A stretch of DNA of 22,011 nt from Alphaproteobacteria bacterium (GTDB taxonomy: Bacteria > Pseudomonadota > Alphaproteobacteria > MED-G09), in NCBI GenBank assembly GCA_018658685.1, contig JABHUT010000018.1, positions 1-22,011 on the forward strand, in the 5' to 3' direction. Numbering within the stretch: position 1 is the stretch's first letter; every line of letters starts with the position of its first letter. The position numbers and the translations under genes were made by a program. Under the pieces are notes generated by a model. That model saw nothing but the letters and a program-made list of their open reading frames with translations, was not told the DNA's origin and searched no databases. Shown here one piece after another: positions 1-8,425 of the stretch.

Positions 1-33
1 AATTGCTGATATTTCTGCAGGTTTTATATCCAT
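1..33 (-). CDS. atpA: ATP synthase F1 alpha subunit, N-terminal fragment
   Basis: Only the first 11 codons are present (MDIKPAEISAI); the gene runs off the left edge. The ATG is at 31-33 on the minus strand, three bases after the atpH stop. The start resembles alphaproteobacterial AtpA N-termini, where an MxIxxAEIS-type sequence precedes the first beta barrel, and atpA follows atpH in the alphaproteobacterial F1 operon. The fragment is too short to show any nucleotide-binding motif, so the call rests on the N-terminal match and the position after atpH. Confidence 0.88.
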   Translation of the reverse strand, partial: MDIKPAEISAI

Positions 34-36
34 TAC

Positions 37-606
37 TTAAGCCTCATTCATAACATTTTTAATTGATTTAAGACGAGTAAGAAGAGAACTATCAATCATC
101 TTACTTCCCATCTGAACTATAATACCGCCTAAAATTTCTTCATCGACCTCGACATTAATATCAACCTCTAGCTCAAAATGATCGGATAGAATTTTTTCAA
201 TTTCTCCCTTTTGTTTATCACTAATTGGTTTGGCAGTTATTAATCTTGCTGTAGCTTTCTTATTTATTTTTAATAATTGAGCATGAAACGCTCTAATAAT
301 ATCTGGCAATAAGGCCAGTCTCCTATTTTCACACAAAACACCGATAAAGTTGTGAACTATAGGATTTACTCCTATTTTTTCTAATATTTCATTCATTAGG
401 GAAAGCTGTTCGTCGGATGAAAAAATTGGGCTCTTAATTAAAGTATCTAAATCATTATTTACCTTAATAACATTTCCAATAGTTAGTAATTCTTGATCAA
501 TTTCTTCTATAAAATCTTTTTTTCCTTCTTCTTGAGCTAGTTCAAAAAGAGATAATGCATACCGTGCTGGTAAACCTACTACATAATCTTCTGTTGATTG
601 ATCCAT
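37..606 (-). CDS. atpH: ATP synthase F1 delta subunit
   Basis: This 189-residue protein is the delta subunit (OSCP homologue), which ties the F1 head to the peripheral b stalk of the membrane ATP synthase. The N-terminus carries the typical ARYALSLFELA helix of the six-helix bundle near residues 14-25. The C-terminal half has the family signature ELEVDINVEVDEEILGGIIV (about 144-163), followed by GSKMIDSSLLTRL. The length is normal for the family. atpH leads straight into atpA with a 3-base gap, matching alphaproteobacteria in which the F1 genes are separate from the Fo genes atpB/E/F. It lies 139 bases downstream of priA on the same strand, so it may share a transcript or use its own promoter in that gap. 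Confidence 0.95.
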   Translation of the reverse strand: MDQSTEDYVVGLPARYALSLFELAQEEGKKDFIEEIDQELLTIGNVIKVNNDLDTLIKSPIFSSDEQLSLMNEILEKIGVNPIVHNFIGVLCENRRLALLPDIIRAFHAQLLKINKKATARLITAKPISDKQKGEIEKILSDHFELEVDINVEVDEEILGGIIVQMGSKMIDSSLLTRLKSIKNVMNEA

Positions 607-640
607 AAAAGATAACCTGATATTTATAAGTTATTGAAAA

Positions 641-670
641 ATAATGATAATTATTAACTATTGTCTCCAA
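641..670 (-). promoter_or_regulatory. possible weak promoter of the atpHA operon
   Basis: The 139-base gap between priA and atpH contains a minus-strand TTGGAG (665-670) and CATTAT (641-646) separated by 18 bases, which would start transcription about 28 bases before atpH. Both boxes match the sigma-70 consensus only partly, and in DNA this AT-rich such matches arise by chance. A 6-bp AT-only hairpin (640-645 with 650-655) overlaps the site and is also unconvincing. Nothing else stands out in the gap. Confidence 0.22.
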
Positions 671-745
671 AAGAAATTTATAAAATCTTTCATAGATGGT
701 GGTAACACAAGCTTCTAATCCATGCAATATATGAAAACGATTCTC

Positions 746-2899
746 TTATAAAAAATAATAAGGGTCTATATCAACTGTTAACCTAATGGAACTGGGTTTC
801 TTCAGATTATTCAACCAAAAATCTAAATACTTTTGAATATTTGTCTCTTTACCTGCTTTTAACAGAAATCTATAACGAGTTCTGCCTCTAACTTTAGTCA
901 TTGGAGCTGGAACAGGTCCTAAAACAATTATCTGATCTGATTTTGGCATAGATTTTTTTAACTGATTACAATATTCAATAAGTTTAAATGAATTAGTATC
1001 CGACAAAATAATTGAGGCCAATCTTCCATATGGCGGTAAATTATTATTTTCCCTCGTCTTTAGCTCAGCCTCTTGAAACTTTTCTTTTTCTCCCTCCACA
1101 AGTGATTTTATAACTGGGTGCGCAGGAAAGTAAGTCTGAAGAAATGATTTACCTGGCCTCTTTTCTCTTCCTGTTCTGCCTGATACTTGATGAAGAAGCT
1201 GATAAGTTCTTTCTGCCGCCCTTAGGTCTCCGTTTGCCATACCTAAATCAGCATCAATGACACCTACACAAGTAAGTAATGGGAAGTGATGTCCTTTAGA
1301 AATTATTTGAGTACCAATCAAAATATCAATTAAACCTTTTCTCATGTCTTGAAGGATCTTATGGCTATCTTTGGAATTATCAGATGAAAGTGTTGCTACC
1401 CTTGCGTCTGGAAAGGCCTTTAAGACTTCATCAGTAATCCTTTCAATTCCTGGACCGCAAGCAATTAAACTATTCTCAGAGTCACACTCTGAACAGGAAT
1501 TAATTGGTTTAATAGTAAAACCACATTGGTGACAAACGAGCTTTGGATTAAATTTATGCTCAACTAAGTAAGAATCGCACTTAGGACATTCTAAACGATG
1601 CCCACATGTCTTACATAAAGTTATTGGAGCATATCCTCTTCTATTTAAAAAAATCAATGATTGTTCTCTTCTTAATAAAGTCTCTTTTATTTCAGATTTA
1701 AGCTTTTCTGAAAGCCATTGATTTTTTATGTATTCCTCATCTCTCATATCAATAAAATCAATTTGTGGAAGTATTGCATTCCCAATGCGCTCAGGAAGAA
1801 TTAGCTCTTTATATTTACCCTCTTTAATATTCAATACTGTTTCTAAGGATGGTGTCGCAGAAACCATAACAACTGGAATCTTTTCAAAAGATGCCAAAGA
1901 TATTGCCATATCTCTAGCATGATAAATAATTCCTTCCTGTTGCTTATAAGAATGATCGTGCTCTTCATCAATTACTATCAATCCAAGATTTTTAAATGGT
2001 AAAAATAACGAGGACCTGGCTCCAATAACCAATTTTGAGTTACCATGATAGATATCCTGCCAAATCTCTCTTCGTTTTTTTTTAGGAAGGTCTGAGTGCC
2101 ACATAGATGGTTCAAATCCAAACCTACTTCTTATTCTATCAAATAATGCTTCAGTTAATGAAATTTCAGGAAGTAAAATCAAGGACTGCTTATTTTCTTT
2201 TAAAGCCTCTTCAATTGCCTCAAAATAAACTTCGGTTTTACCTGAGCCAGTCACTCCATCAATTAAAAATCTTTCAAAACTTTTATTATATATAGAATTA
2301 GTAATACTTTTAGCGGCGGACAACTGATCTTTATTGAGATTAAGTTTTTTTGGTATTAATTTAGGCAAAATTTCTAAATCGACTGAGCTTACTTCTGATA
2401 AAACATTCTCTTCGATTAACTTCTTAACAACAGAATATGAAACATTTGCTTTTTCCATAATGGCTGAGTGTGATAAAATTTTATTGCCGTCCTCAAATAG
2501 TTTTAAAACAGCTTTTCTTGGATTAGTTATTTTAATTTTATCAGTATTTTCTTTATTAATCCTATATTTTACTGGTGCTTTGATTTCTTCAATTAAATAT
2601 GCTTGTGGAATAAAAAGTTTTAAAACTCTCCCCAAGAAAGTGTAATTATATCGGCTAAAAAATTTTATAAAATTAAGAATCGTATTTGATAGTTTATAAG
2701 ATGGATAATATTCAATAACCTCTTTAAGCTTTGAATTTTCAATATCCTCCAAAGATTCATCCCAAATAATTCCTATTAGCTCTCTATTTTGAAAAGGGAC
2801 TTTAACAAAGCTACCAGGCTTAACCTCAAAATCATCCGAGATAGAATAATCATAGGCCCTAGGGGTATTCATTGCTAATAGAACAGAAACTTTTTTCAT
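746..2899 (-). CDS. priA: primosomal protein N' (replication restart helicase PriA)
   Basis: PriA recognises stalled or repaired forks and reloads the replicative helicase; it is a 3'-to-5' superfamily 2 DNA helicase. Visible in order are an N-terminal 3'-DNA-binding region (about 1-100), a winged-helix-like stretch (125-175), Walker A GVTGSGKT at 215-222, the DEEH box at 311-314, the SATPS motif near 347-351, and eight zinc-ligand cysteines (429, 432, 438, 441, 456, 459, 469, 472). The C-terminal helicase lobe includes GTQIISKGHHFP (529-540) and QVSGRTGR (571-578). At 717 residues it is full length with all key motifs. It is divergent from fsa across 82 bases and points into atpH, a common alphaproteobacterial arrangement. 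Confidence 0.97.
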   Translation of the reverse strand: MKKVSVLLAMNTPRAYDYSISDDFEVKPGSFVKVPFQNRELIGIIWDESLEDIENSKLKEVIEYYPSYKLSNTILNFIKFFSRYNYTFLGRVLKLFIPQAYLIEEIKAPVKYRINKENTDKIKITNPRKAVLKLFEDGNKILSHSAIMEKANVSYSVVKKLIEENVLSEVSSVDLEILPKLIPKKLNLNKDQLSAAKSITNSIYNKSFERFLIDGVTGSGKTEVYFEAIEEALKENKQSLILLPEISLTEALFDRIRSRFGFEPSMWHSDLPKKKRREIWQDIYHGNSKLVIGARSSLFLPFKNLGLIVIDEEHDHSYKQQEGIIYHARDMAISLASFEKIPVVMVSATPSLETVLNIKEGKYKELILPERIGNAILPQIDFIDMRDEEYIKNQWLSEKLKSEIKETLLRREQSLIFLNRRGYAPITLCKTCGHRLECPKCDSYLVEHKFNPKLVCHQCGFTIKPINSCSECDSENSLIACGPGIERITDEVLKAFPDARVATLSSDNSKDSHKILQDMRKGLIDILIGTQIISKGHHFPLLTCVGVIDADLGMANGDLRAAERTYQLLHQVSGRTGREKRPGKSFLQTYFPAHPVIKSLVEGEKEKFQEAELKTRENNNLPPYGRLASIILSDTNSFKLIEYCNQLKKSMPKSDQIIVLGPVPAPMTKVRGRTRYRFLLKAGKETNIQKYLDFWLNNLKKPSSIRLTVDIDPYYFL

Positions 2900-2908
2900 C
2901 TTATCAAA

Positions 2909-2935
2909 TTCACTTTACATAAAATATGCTACACT
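2909..2935 (+). promoter_or_regulatory. candidate promoter of fsa
   Basis: In the divergent priA/fsa gap an extended -10 box, TG followed one base later by TACACT (2927-2935), lies 15 bases after a weak -35 match TTCACT (2909-2914). Transcription would begin near 2942 and give a leader of about 40 bases containing the ribosome binding site AGAGGAAG (near 2968-2975) ahead of the ATG at 2982. The spacing is short for sigma-70, so the extended TG carries most of the case. Confidence 0.35.
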
Positions 2936-2981
2936 TGCATGCAATTCTATTGAGTCGCAACAAACAAGAGGAAGAATTAAA

Positions 2982-3638
2982 ATGAAATTTTTTATAGATA
3001 GCGTAGATATTCAAGCAATAAAAAAATTTACATTAAGTGGAATGGTGGATGGTGTAACAACGAATCCTTCAATAATTGCAAAATCTGGTAAAGATTTTAA
3101 GGAGGTTATAAGAGAAATTTGTGAAATCGTTCCAGGGCCGGTAAGTGCAGAAGTGACAGCGACAGAAGCAAAACTTATGGTGGAAGAGGGTTTAATATTA
3201 AGTAAGATTGCTAAAAATGTTACTATAAAAGTCCCTTTAACGTGGGATGGCCTAGAGGCATGCAAAACTCTCTCAGATAAAAATATAATGGTAAACGTTA
3301 CTTTATGTTTTTCTGCTCAACAAGCTTTATTGGCTGCAAAGGCAGGAGCAACTTTTATATCTCCATTCATAGGCCGTTTAGATGATCTAGGAGAGGATGG
3401 TATGGATCTAATTAAAGATATAAGGGCAATCTATGATAATTATCCCAGCCTAAAAACTGAAATACTTGCTGCATCCATTCGATCAGCTGATCACGTAAGA
3501 AGAGCCGCAGTTATTGGCGCTGATATATCAACACTCCCACCTTCTGTTTTAGATGAACTTGCACAGCACCAATTAACAGATAAAGGCCTAAAAGCTTTTT
3601 TAGATGACTGGGAAAAAACAGGACAAAAAATATTGTAG
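2982..3638 (+). CDS. fsa: fructose-6-phosphate aldolase / transaldolase-like protein
   Basis: This 218-residue protein belongs to the short transaldolase (TalC/FSA) family of class I aldolases, cytosolic TIM barrels that either transfer dihydroxyacetone in the pentose phosphate pathway or cleave fructose 6-phosphate. The family start MKFFIDS is followed by GMVDGVTTNPSIIAKSG (20-36). The Schiff-base lysine is K83 in NVTIKVPLTWDG. VNVTLCFSAQQALLAAKAGA (104-123) and SPFIGRLDDLG (127-137) are also diagnostic. A clear ribosome binding site precedes the ATG. It sits next to priA and the recombinase, as in many alphaproteobacteria. Sequence alone does not separate aldolase from transaldolase activity; as no other transaldolase is visible here, a pentose phosphate role is plausible. 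Confidence 0.93.
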   Translation: MKFFIDSVDIQAIKKFTLSGMVDGVTTNPSIIAKSGKDFKEVIREICEIVPGPVSAEVTATEAKLMVEEGLILSKIAKNVTIKVPLTWDGLEACKTLSDKNIMVNVTLCFSAQQALLAAKAGATFISPFIGRLDDLGEDGMDLIKDIRAIYDNYPSLKTEILAASIRSADHVRRAAVIGADISTLPPSVLDELAQHQLTDKGLKAFLDDWEKTGQKIL

Positions 3639-3642
3639 TATA

Positions 3643-4944
3643 ATGAAGGAAATTGAATATTTAATTCCAAAATCGATTAAATTTACGTCTGCTGCCGATG
3701 ACCTTCACTCTCAGTGCAACTCTTTTATAGAAAATATATTCCAAAAAGGTAGGAGTCCATTAACTATTAAAGAGTACGCAAGAACAGTGGCCCATTTTTT
3801 AGAATTTCTAAAGGATTATTTAGGCCATAACGTAAAACTTAAGGATATAAAGCATTTAGATAAAATTACATTAAACTCTTATTTATCATACTATAAGAAA
3901 CCCATAAAAAATCATCTTACAGCAGACCTGAAAGAAAAGTTTTTAAATGACAAATATTCTTTCTTATCAAAAAAACCAAAAAAAATCCTAGAACAAGATA
4001 GAAAATTTTTTGAAAAAAAAGAAACTCAAATCCTCTTAGATGATTTAGATAAAATTTTCACGGGACAAATAAAGTCAGGATTAGAGTTAAATAATAAACT
4101 AAAAAATTATAAAAACCTTGATCACAAAATTGAGAGATTAAGAAGAAACAGTTGTATTAAACTTCATAATGTTAGTTATGAAAAATCTGCAAGAAGTGTA
4201 GCGAGGTGTACTTCCGTTTTAAGAACATTTATTAGTTTTCTAATAAAAAATAATAAATGGGAAAGCCATAGCATAAGAAAAATAGAGTCTTCTAAGTTTA
4301 AACAAAGAACTGATAATAAAGTTTTTGAAGAAAGTGAGATAATTAATTTTTTAGATTATCTAGATCCAGATAAACAAGAATTGAGTCATGATCACAAATT
4401 TAATAATTGGCAGCACAAACGAGATCTTTCAATCTTTTACTTCTTATACTCATCTGGCCTAAGAATTTCTGAATTACTACAATTTAAAATTAATGATTTT
4501 CCTCTTAAAGAGTTTACAAAAATTAAAGGCAAAGGGGATAAAGAACGTTTTATAGTTGTACTTAATATTGTTAATGAAAAAATCAAAAATTATCTAGAAA
4601 GTTGCTCAAATTCAATTAATGGATTTAATTTGTCGAATGATGACCCTCTCTTTGTTAAATCAATAAAAGGGCAAAAGAAAAAACTATCGGCAAGAGATAT
4701 ACAAAGAACTATGAAGAGTCATATTGAAAAATTCGAAGGTAATTATCCAACGTTCTCAACCCCCCACTCGCTTAGACATAGTTTTGCTTCACATATATTA
4801 AGAGGTGGAGCTGATATAAGAACCATACAAGAGTTACTTGGCCACAGCAGTCTTTCAAGCACTCAAATTTATACCAAATTAGATGAAAAATCTCTTTTAG
4901 ATATCTATGATAAGTCTCATCCTCACTCTAAGGATAAGATCTAA
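3643..4944 (+). CDS. xerC: tyrosine recombinase of XerC/XerD type with a long insertion
   Basis: A site-specific tyrosine recombinase, probably the XerC partner that resolves chromosome dimers at dif. Numbered from the ATG at 3643 (433 residues), the catalytic set is complete: R274 (SSGLRISEL), K297 (KGKGDKER), H375 and R378 (PHSLRHSFASHIL), H401 (ELLGHSS) and Y410 (QIYTKLD). The core-binding domain starts conventionally (about 26-85) and resumes at SARSVARCTSVLRTFISFL (182-200). Between them lie roughly 90 lysine-rich, helix-prone residues absent from ordinary XerC/D of about 300 residues. An in-frame ATG at 3604 would overlap the end of fsa, so I prefer 3643, four bases after the fsa stop. 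It ends exactly against the convergent lpd stop. Context between fsa and lpd fits alphaproteobacterial xerC better than xerD, but the paralogue is not certain. Confidence 0.87.
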   Translation: MKEIEYLIPKSIKFTSAADDLHSQCNSFIENIFQKGRSPLTIKEYARTVAHFLEFLKDYLGHNVKLKDIKHLDKITLNSYLSYYKKPIKNHLTADLKEKFLNDKYSFLSKKPKKILEQDRKFFEKKETQILLDDLDKIFTGQIKSGLELNNKLKNYKNLDHKIERLRRNSCIKLHNVSYEKSARSVARCTSVLRTFISFLIKNNKWESHSIRKIESSKFKQRTDNKVFEESEIINFLDYLDPDKQELSHDHKFNNWQHKRDLSIFYFLYSSGLRISELLQFKINDFPLKEFTKIKGKGDKERFIVVLNIVNEKIKNYLESCSNSINGFNLSNDDPLFVKSIKGQKKKLSARDIQRTMKSHIEKFEGNYPTFSTPHSLRHSFASHILRGGADIRTIQELLGHSSLSSTQIYTKLDEKSLLDIYDKSHPHSKDKI

Positions 4945-6348
4945 TTACATATGCAATGCTCTATCATCAATTGCAAGAGCGGCCTCTTTGACGGCTTCAG
5001 ACAAAGTAGGATGAGCATGACATATATGAGCTAAATCCTCAGAGGTTGCTTCAAACTCCATTGCAACAGCTGCTTCAGCAATCATTGTACCTGCATGAGC
5101 ACCCAATATATGGACGCCTAAAATTTGGTCGGTATCTTCTGAAGATAGAATCTTTACAAAACCATCTGTCATTTTATTAACTTTTGCACGTCCATTTGCT
5201 AAAAATGGAAACTTACCAACTTTATAAGAAATTGATTTTTGTTTAAGTTCCTCTTCTGTCATACCAACAGATGCGACCTCAGGATTTGTATATACAACAC
5301 TTGGGATAATTCCATAATTAACATGCCCAGGTTTACCTTTTATTAATTCTGCAACTGCTACGCCTTCTTCTTCAGCTTTATGAGCTAACATTGGACCTTC
5401 GATAACATCTCCAATAGCCCAAATACCGCTCACGTCAGTACGATAATTTTTATCAGTTTTAATAAAGCCTTTTTCATTTAATTGGATGCCTAGGGAGTCA
5501 TCAAAGAGTCCATTGGTATTTGGAACTCTTCCAGTCGAAACTAAAACAACATCAGTATTTAACGAAGAGGCATCAGATGTTGATACATTTTCAATATTTA
5601 CCTGAACACCATCAGAGGTTACCTCTGTACCAGTAACTTTACTTCCAAGAATAAAATTAATTCCTTGTTTCTTTAATATTTTCTCAAATTGAACAGACAG
5701 CTCACCATCTAAGCCCGGAGCTATTCTATCCAAATACTCAACAACTGTTACATCTGAGCCCAACCTACTCCAAACAGAACCAAGCTCTAGACCAATATAT
5801 CCTCCGCCAATAATAATCATACGATCCGGAACATTCTTTAAAGAAAGAGCGCCAGTTGAAGATACAATATTGCTCTCATTAACTTCTATGCCAGGAAGCG
5901 AAGCTGAAGAAGAACCAGTTGCAATTACAATATTATCGGCTTCTATAAGTTTTTCAGATCCATCAGATAATTTTAAATTTATTTGATCAGAAGATAAAAT
6001 TTTAGCTTCTGCAAAAATACCAGTTACTTTATTTTTCTTAAAAAGAAATTCTATTCCCTTAACATTTCCATCTATACCTTCATCTTTATAGCTCATCATA
6101 TCATCTAAATTAAGAGAAACATTTTCGACATTTATACCCATAGAAGAGGCATTTTTGGTTTCGTGGAAAACCTCGGAAGCATGTAAAAGAGCTTTTGACG
6201 GAATACATCCTACATTTAAACATGTTCCTCCGTGAGCACCTCTTTTATCAATACAAATAACATTAAGACCTAATTGTGCAGCTCTAATTGCACAAACATA
6301 TCCACCAGGCCCTGATCCAATAACAGCTAAATCATATTTTTCTGACAT
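4945..6348 (-). CDS. lpd: dihydrolipoyl dehydrogenase (E3)
   Basis: This FAD-dependent disulfide reductase reoxidises dihydrolipoyl groups of 2-oxoacid dehydrogenase complexes and the glycine cleavage system, passing electrons to NAD+. The FAD-binding GSGPGGY is at 11-17 and the redox disulfide is C43/C48 in GGTCLNVGCIPSKALLHAS. A second dinucleotide motif IIGGGYIGLELGS lies near 178-190, GIWAIGDV near 309-316, and the catalytic base pair is H446/E451 in HPTLSE. The 467-residue length is normal. A ribosome binding site (GGGGA) sits inside the end of sucD, with 2 bases between the sucD stop and this ATG, so the two genes look translationally coupled. Alphaproteobacteria normally carry sucA and sucB at this junction; here they are missing, so which E1/E2 partners it serves cannot be read from the window. 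Confidence 0.97.
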   Translation of the reverse strand: MSEKYDLAVIGSGPGGYVCAIRAAQLGLNVICIDKRGAHGGTCLNVGCIPSKALLHASEVFHETKNASSMGINVENVSLNLDDMMSYKDEGIDGNVKGIEFLFKKNKVTGIFAEAKILSSDQINLKLSDGSEKLIEADNIVIATGSSSASLPGIEVNESNIVSSTGALSLKNVPDRMIIIGGGYIGLELGSVWSRLGSDVTVVEYLDRIAPGLDGELSVQFEKILKKQGINFILGSKVTGTEVTSDGVQVNIENVSTSDASSLNTDVVLVSTGRVPNTNGLFDDSLGIQLNEKGFIKTDKNYRTDVSGIWAIGDVIEGPMLAHKAEEEGVAVAELIKGKPGHVNYGIIPSVVYTNPEVASVGMTEEELKQKSISYKVGKFPFLANGRAKVNKMTDGFVKILSSEDTDQILGVHILGAHAGTMIAEAAVAMEFEATSEDLAHICHAHPTLSEAVKEAALAIDDRALHM

Positions 6349-6350
6349 TA

Positions 6351-7226
6351 TTAATCCCCTAATACCTTAAGTAATGTTTTTCCAAGAGAAGCAGGTGAAT
6401 CGGCAAGAGTAACGCCCGCTTTTTCAAGAGCGGCGATCTTGTCCTCAGCACCACCTTTACCGCCAGAAATAATCGCCCCAGCATGACCCATTCTTCTTCC
6501 GGGAGGTGCCGTTAAACCAGCTATAAATCCTACGATAGGCTTCTTTATTGAAGATGACATTAAAAAATCAGCTGCTTCTTCTTCTGCAGATCCACCAATT
6601 TCACCAATCATAATAATGGACTCGGTCTCATCATCATTTAAAAATAAATCAAGACAGTCAATAAAGTTAGTACCATTAACCGGATCACCACCTATACCTA
6701 TGCATGTTGATTGACCTAATCCACAAGCTGTAGTTTGACCAACAGCTTCATAGGTTAAAGTTCCAGATCTAGAGACAATACCGACATTACCTTTTTGATG
6801 TATGTGACCAGGCATAATACCAATTTTACATTCACCAGGTGTAATAATTCCAGGGCAATTTGGTCCTATCAATCGCGTATTAGAATTGATCAAAGCTTCC
6901 TTCACTTTTACCATATCCATAACTGGAATTCCTTCTGTGATGCACACCACTAATTCAATACCAGCATCAATTGCTTCCATTATTGCTGCTGCTGCAAATG
7001 GAGGCGGAACATAAATAACTGAAACGTTTGCTTGTGTATCATTTACCGCTTCAGAAACATTATTAAATACAGGAAGGTCAAGGTGTTTTGAACCCCCTTT
7101 CCCAGGAGTTACACCGCCAACCATGTTCGTGCCATAGTCTATGGCTTGTTGAGTGTGAAAAGTACCTTGGCTACCCGTAATACCCTGACAAATTACTTTA
7201 GTTTCTTTATTTATTAATACTGACAT
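6351..7226 (-). CDS. sucD: succinyl-CoA synthetase (ADP-forming) alpha subunit
   Basis: With SucC this subunit converts succinyl-CoA, ADP (or GDP) and phosphate to succinate, CoA and ATP in the TCA cycle. The CoA-binding Rossmann domain begins at VICQGITGSQGTFHTQQA (11-28), with TPGKGG at 40-45. The ligase domain carries GIGGDPVNGT (177-186), and the phosphorylated histidine is H248 in GRRMGHAGAI. The 291-residue length is typical. Its ATG overlaps the sucC stop by one base (TAATG), the usual translational coupling for equal subunit output, and lpd follows two bases after its stop. Confidence 0.97.
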   Translation of the reverse strand: MSVLINKETKVICQGITGSQGTFHTQQAIDYGTNMVGGVTPGKGGSKHLDLPVFNNVSEAVNDTQANVSVIYVPPPFAAAAIMEAIDAGIELVVCITEGIPVMDMVKVKEALINSNTRLIGPNCPGIITPGECKIGIMPGHIHQKGNVGIVSRSGTLTYEAVGQTTACGLGQSTCIGIGGDPVNGTNFIDCLDLFLNDDETESIIMIGEIGGSAEEEAADFLMSSSIKKPIVGFIAGLTAPPGRRMGHAGAIISGGKGGAEDKIAALEKAGVTLADSPASLGKTLLKVLGD

Positions 7227-8395
7227 TATTTTATTCCTGAAATTGCTTTGGTAATTTTCTGTGCAGCATCATCTAAGTCTGAGCCACTAATAACAGTAAG
7301 ATCAGATTCTTCAATTATTCTCTTACCCTCATCTACATTTGTTCCTTCAAGTCTAACAACAAGAGGAACTGATATATTAATCTCTCGCGCAGCATCAAGA
7401 ACACCCTCTGCTACAACGTCACATCTCATAATTCCACCAAAAATATTTACCAAAATACCTTTAACATTCTTATCAGATAAAATAATCTTGAAAGCCTCTG
7501 TTACCTTGTCTTTAGTTGCGGAACCACCTACGTCGAGAAAATTAGCTGGTTCTTCACCATAAAGTTTAATGATATCCATTGTAGCCATTGCCAAGCCAGC
7601 ACCATTTACCAAGCATCCAATATTACCATCTAACTTAATATAAGTTAATCCAATTGCATTTGCTGCTAATTCCGCTGGATCCTCCTCATCAGGATCTCTT
7701 AATTCCTCAATATCAGGGTGACGAAACAATGCATTATCATCAAAATTCACCTTAGCATCTAAACAAACAAGTTCCCTATCTCCAGTTAGAACTAATGGAT
7801 TAATTTCAAGCAAACTCATATCAGTCTCAACAAATGCATTATAAAGGTTTTTTAATAGAGAGCCGCTCTTGCCCAATAGATCATCATCCAACCCAAGTGC
7901 TTTTGAAATAGAAATAACATCTCGCTCATCAATACCAACTGAAGGATTAATATCAACAGTCAATATTTTTTCTGGAGAATTCTCTGCTACTTCCTCTATA
8001 TCCATACCCCCTTCAGTAGAAGCTATAAAATTCACTCTAGAGTTTGCTCTATCAACAACAATAGAGAGGTAGAGCTCATCTACAATATTTGTTCCTTTTT
8101 CAATATAAACTTTTCGTACCTCTTGGCCCTTAGGTCCAGTTTGGTGGGTTACTAAATTCATGCCTAATATTTCATCTGATTTATTTTTGACTTCATCAAG
8201 TGATTTTACAACTTTAACGCCGCCGCCCTTTCCTCTTCCTCCGGCATGTATTTGAGCTTTAACAACCCAAACATCTCCTCCAATCTTTTCAGCAGCTGAA
8301 ACAGCGCTTTCAGGATCGAGCGCCAAAAACCCTGGCACAGTAGGAACATTATATTTTTTTAATAGCTCTTTAGCTTGATATTCATGAATATTCAT
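7226..8395 (-). CDS. sucC: succinyl-CoA synthetase (ADP-forming) beta subunit
   Basis: The beta subunit supplies the nucleotide-binding ATP-grasp domain and the succinate site of succinyl-CoA synthetase. The N-terminus MNIHEYQAKELLKKYNVP is a family signature. VVKAQIHAGGRGKGGGVKV (44-62) is the ATP-grasp lysine and glycine loop, LLEINPLV (about 195-202) carries metal-binding residues, and the C-terminal ligase domain includes NIFGGIMRCDVVAEG (about 314-328). The 389-residue length is standard. It lies 30 bases after mdh and overlaps sucD by one base, so mdh-sucC-sucD-lpd probably form one transcript. The ribosome binding site is weak (an A-rich stretch with AATGAG). Confidence 0.97.
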   Translation of the reverse strand: MNIHEYQAKELLKKYNVPTVPGFLALDPESAVSAAEKIGGDVWVVKAQIHAGGRGKGGGVKVVKSLDEVKNKSDEILGMNLVTHQTGPKGQEVRKVYIEKGTNIVDELYLSIVVDRANSRVNFIASTEGGMDIEEVAENSPEKILTVDINPSVGIDERDVISISKALGLDDDLLGKSGSLLKNLYNAFVETDMSLLEINPLVLTGDRELVCLDAKVNFDDNALFRHPDIEELRDPDEEDPAELAANAIGLTYIKLDGNIGCLVNGAGLAMATMDIIKLYGEEPANFLDVGGSATKDKVTEAFKIILSDKNVKGILVNIFGGIMRCDVVAEGVLDAAREINISVPLVVRLEGTNVDEGKRIIEESDLTVISGSDLDDAAQKITKAISGIK

Positions 8396-8425
8396 TTTTT
8401 TCTCATTATTATAAAGATTAATTAA

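Noticed and set aside
640..655. AT-only 6-bp hairpin between priA and atpH as a terminator
   Set aside because: The stem has no G-C pair, and such palindromes are common by chance at this base composition.
542..727. 61-codon minus-strand frame across the atpH start and upstream gap
   Set aside because: It overlaps the 5' end of atpH in another frame and its translation is low-complexity with no family resemblance.
3604..3642. Earlier ATG for the recombinase
   Set aside because: It would overlap the last 35 bases of fsa and has no ribosome binding site; the ATG at 3643 gives a normal Xer-like N-terminus.
3639..3644. TATAAT immediately before and into the recombinase ATG
   Set aside because: It overlaps the start codon, has no -35 at a usable distance, and is expected by chance in AT-rich DNA.
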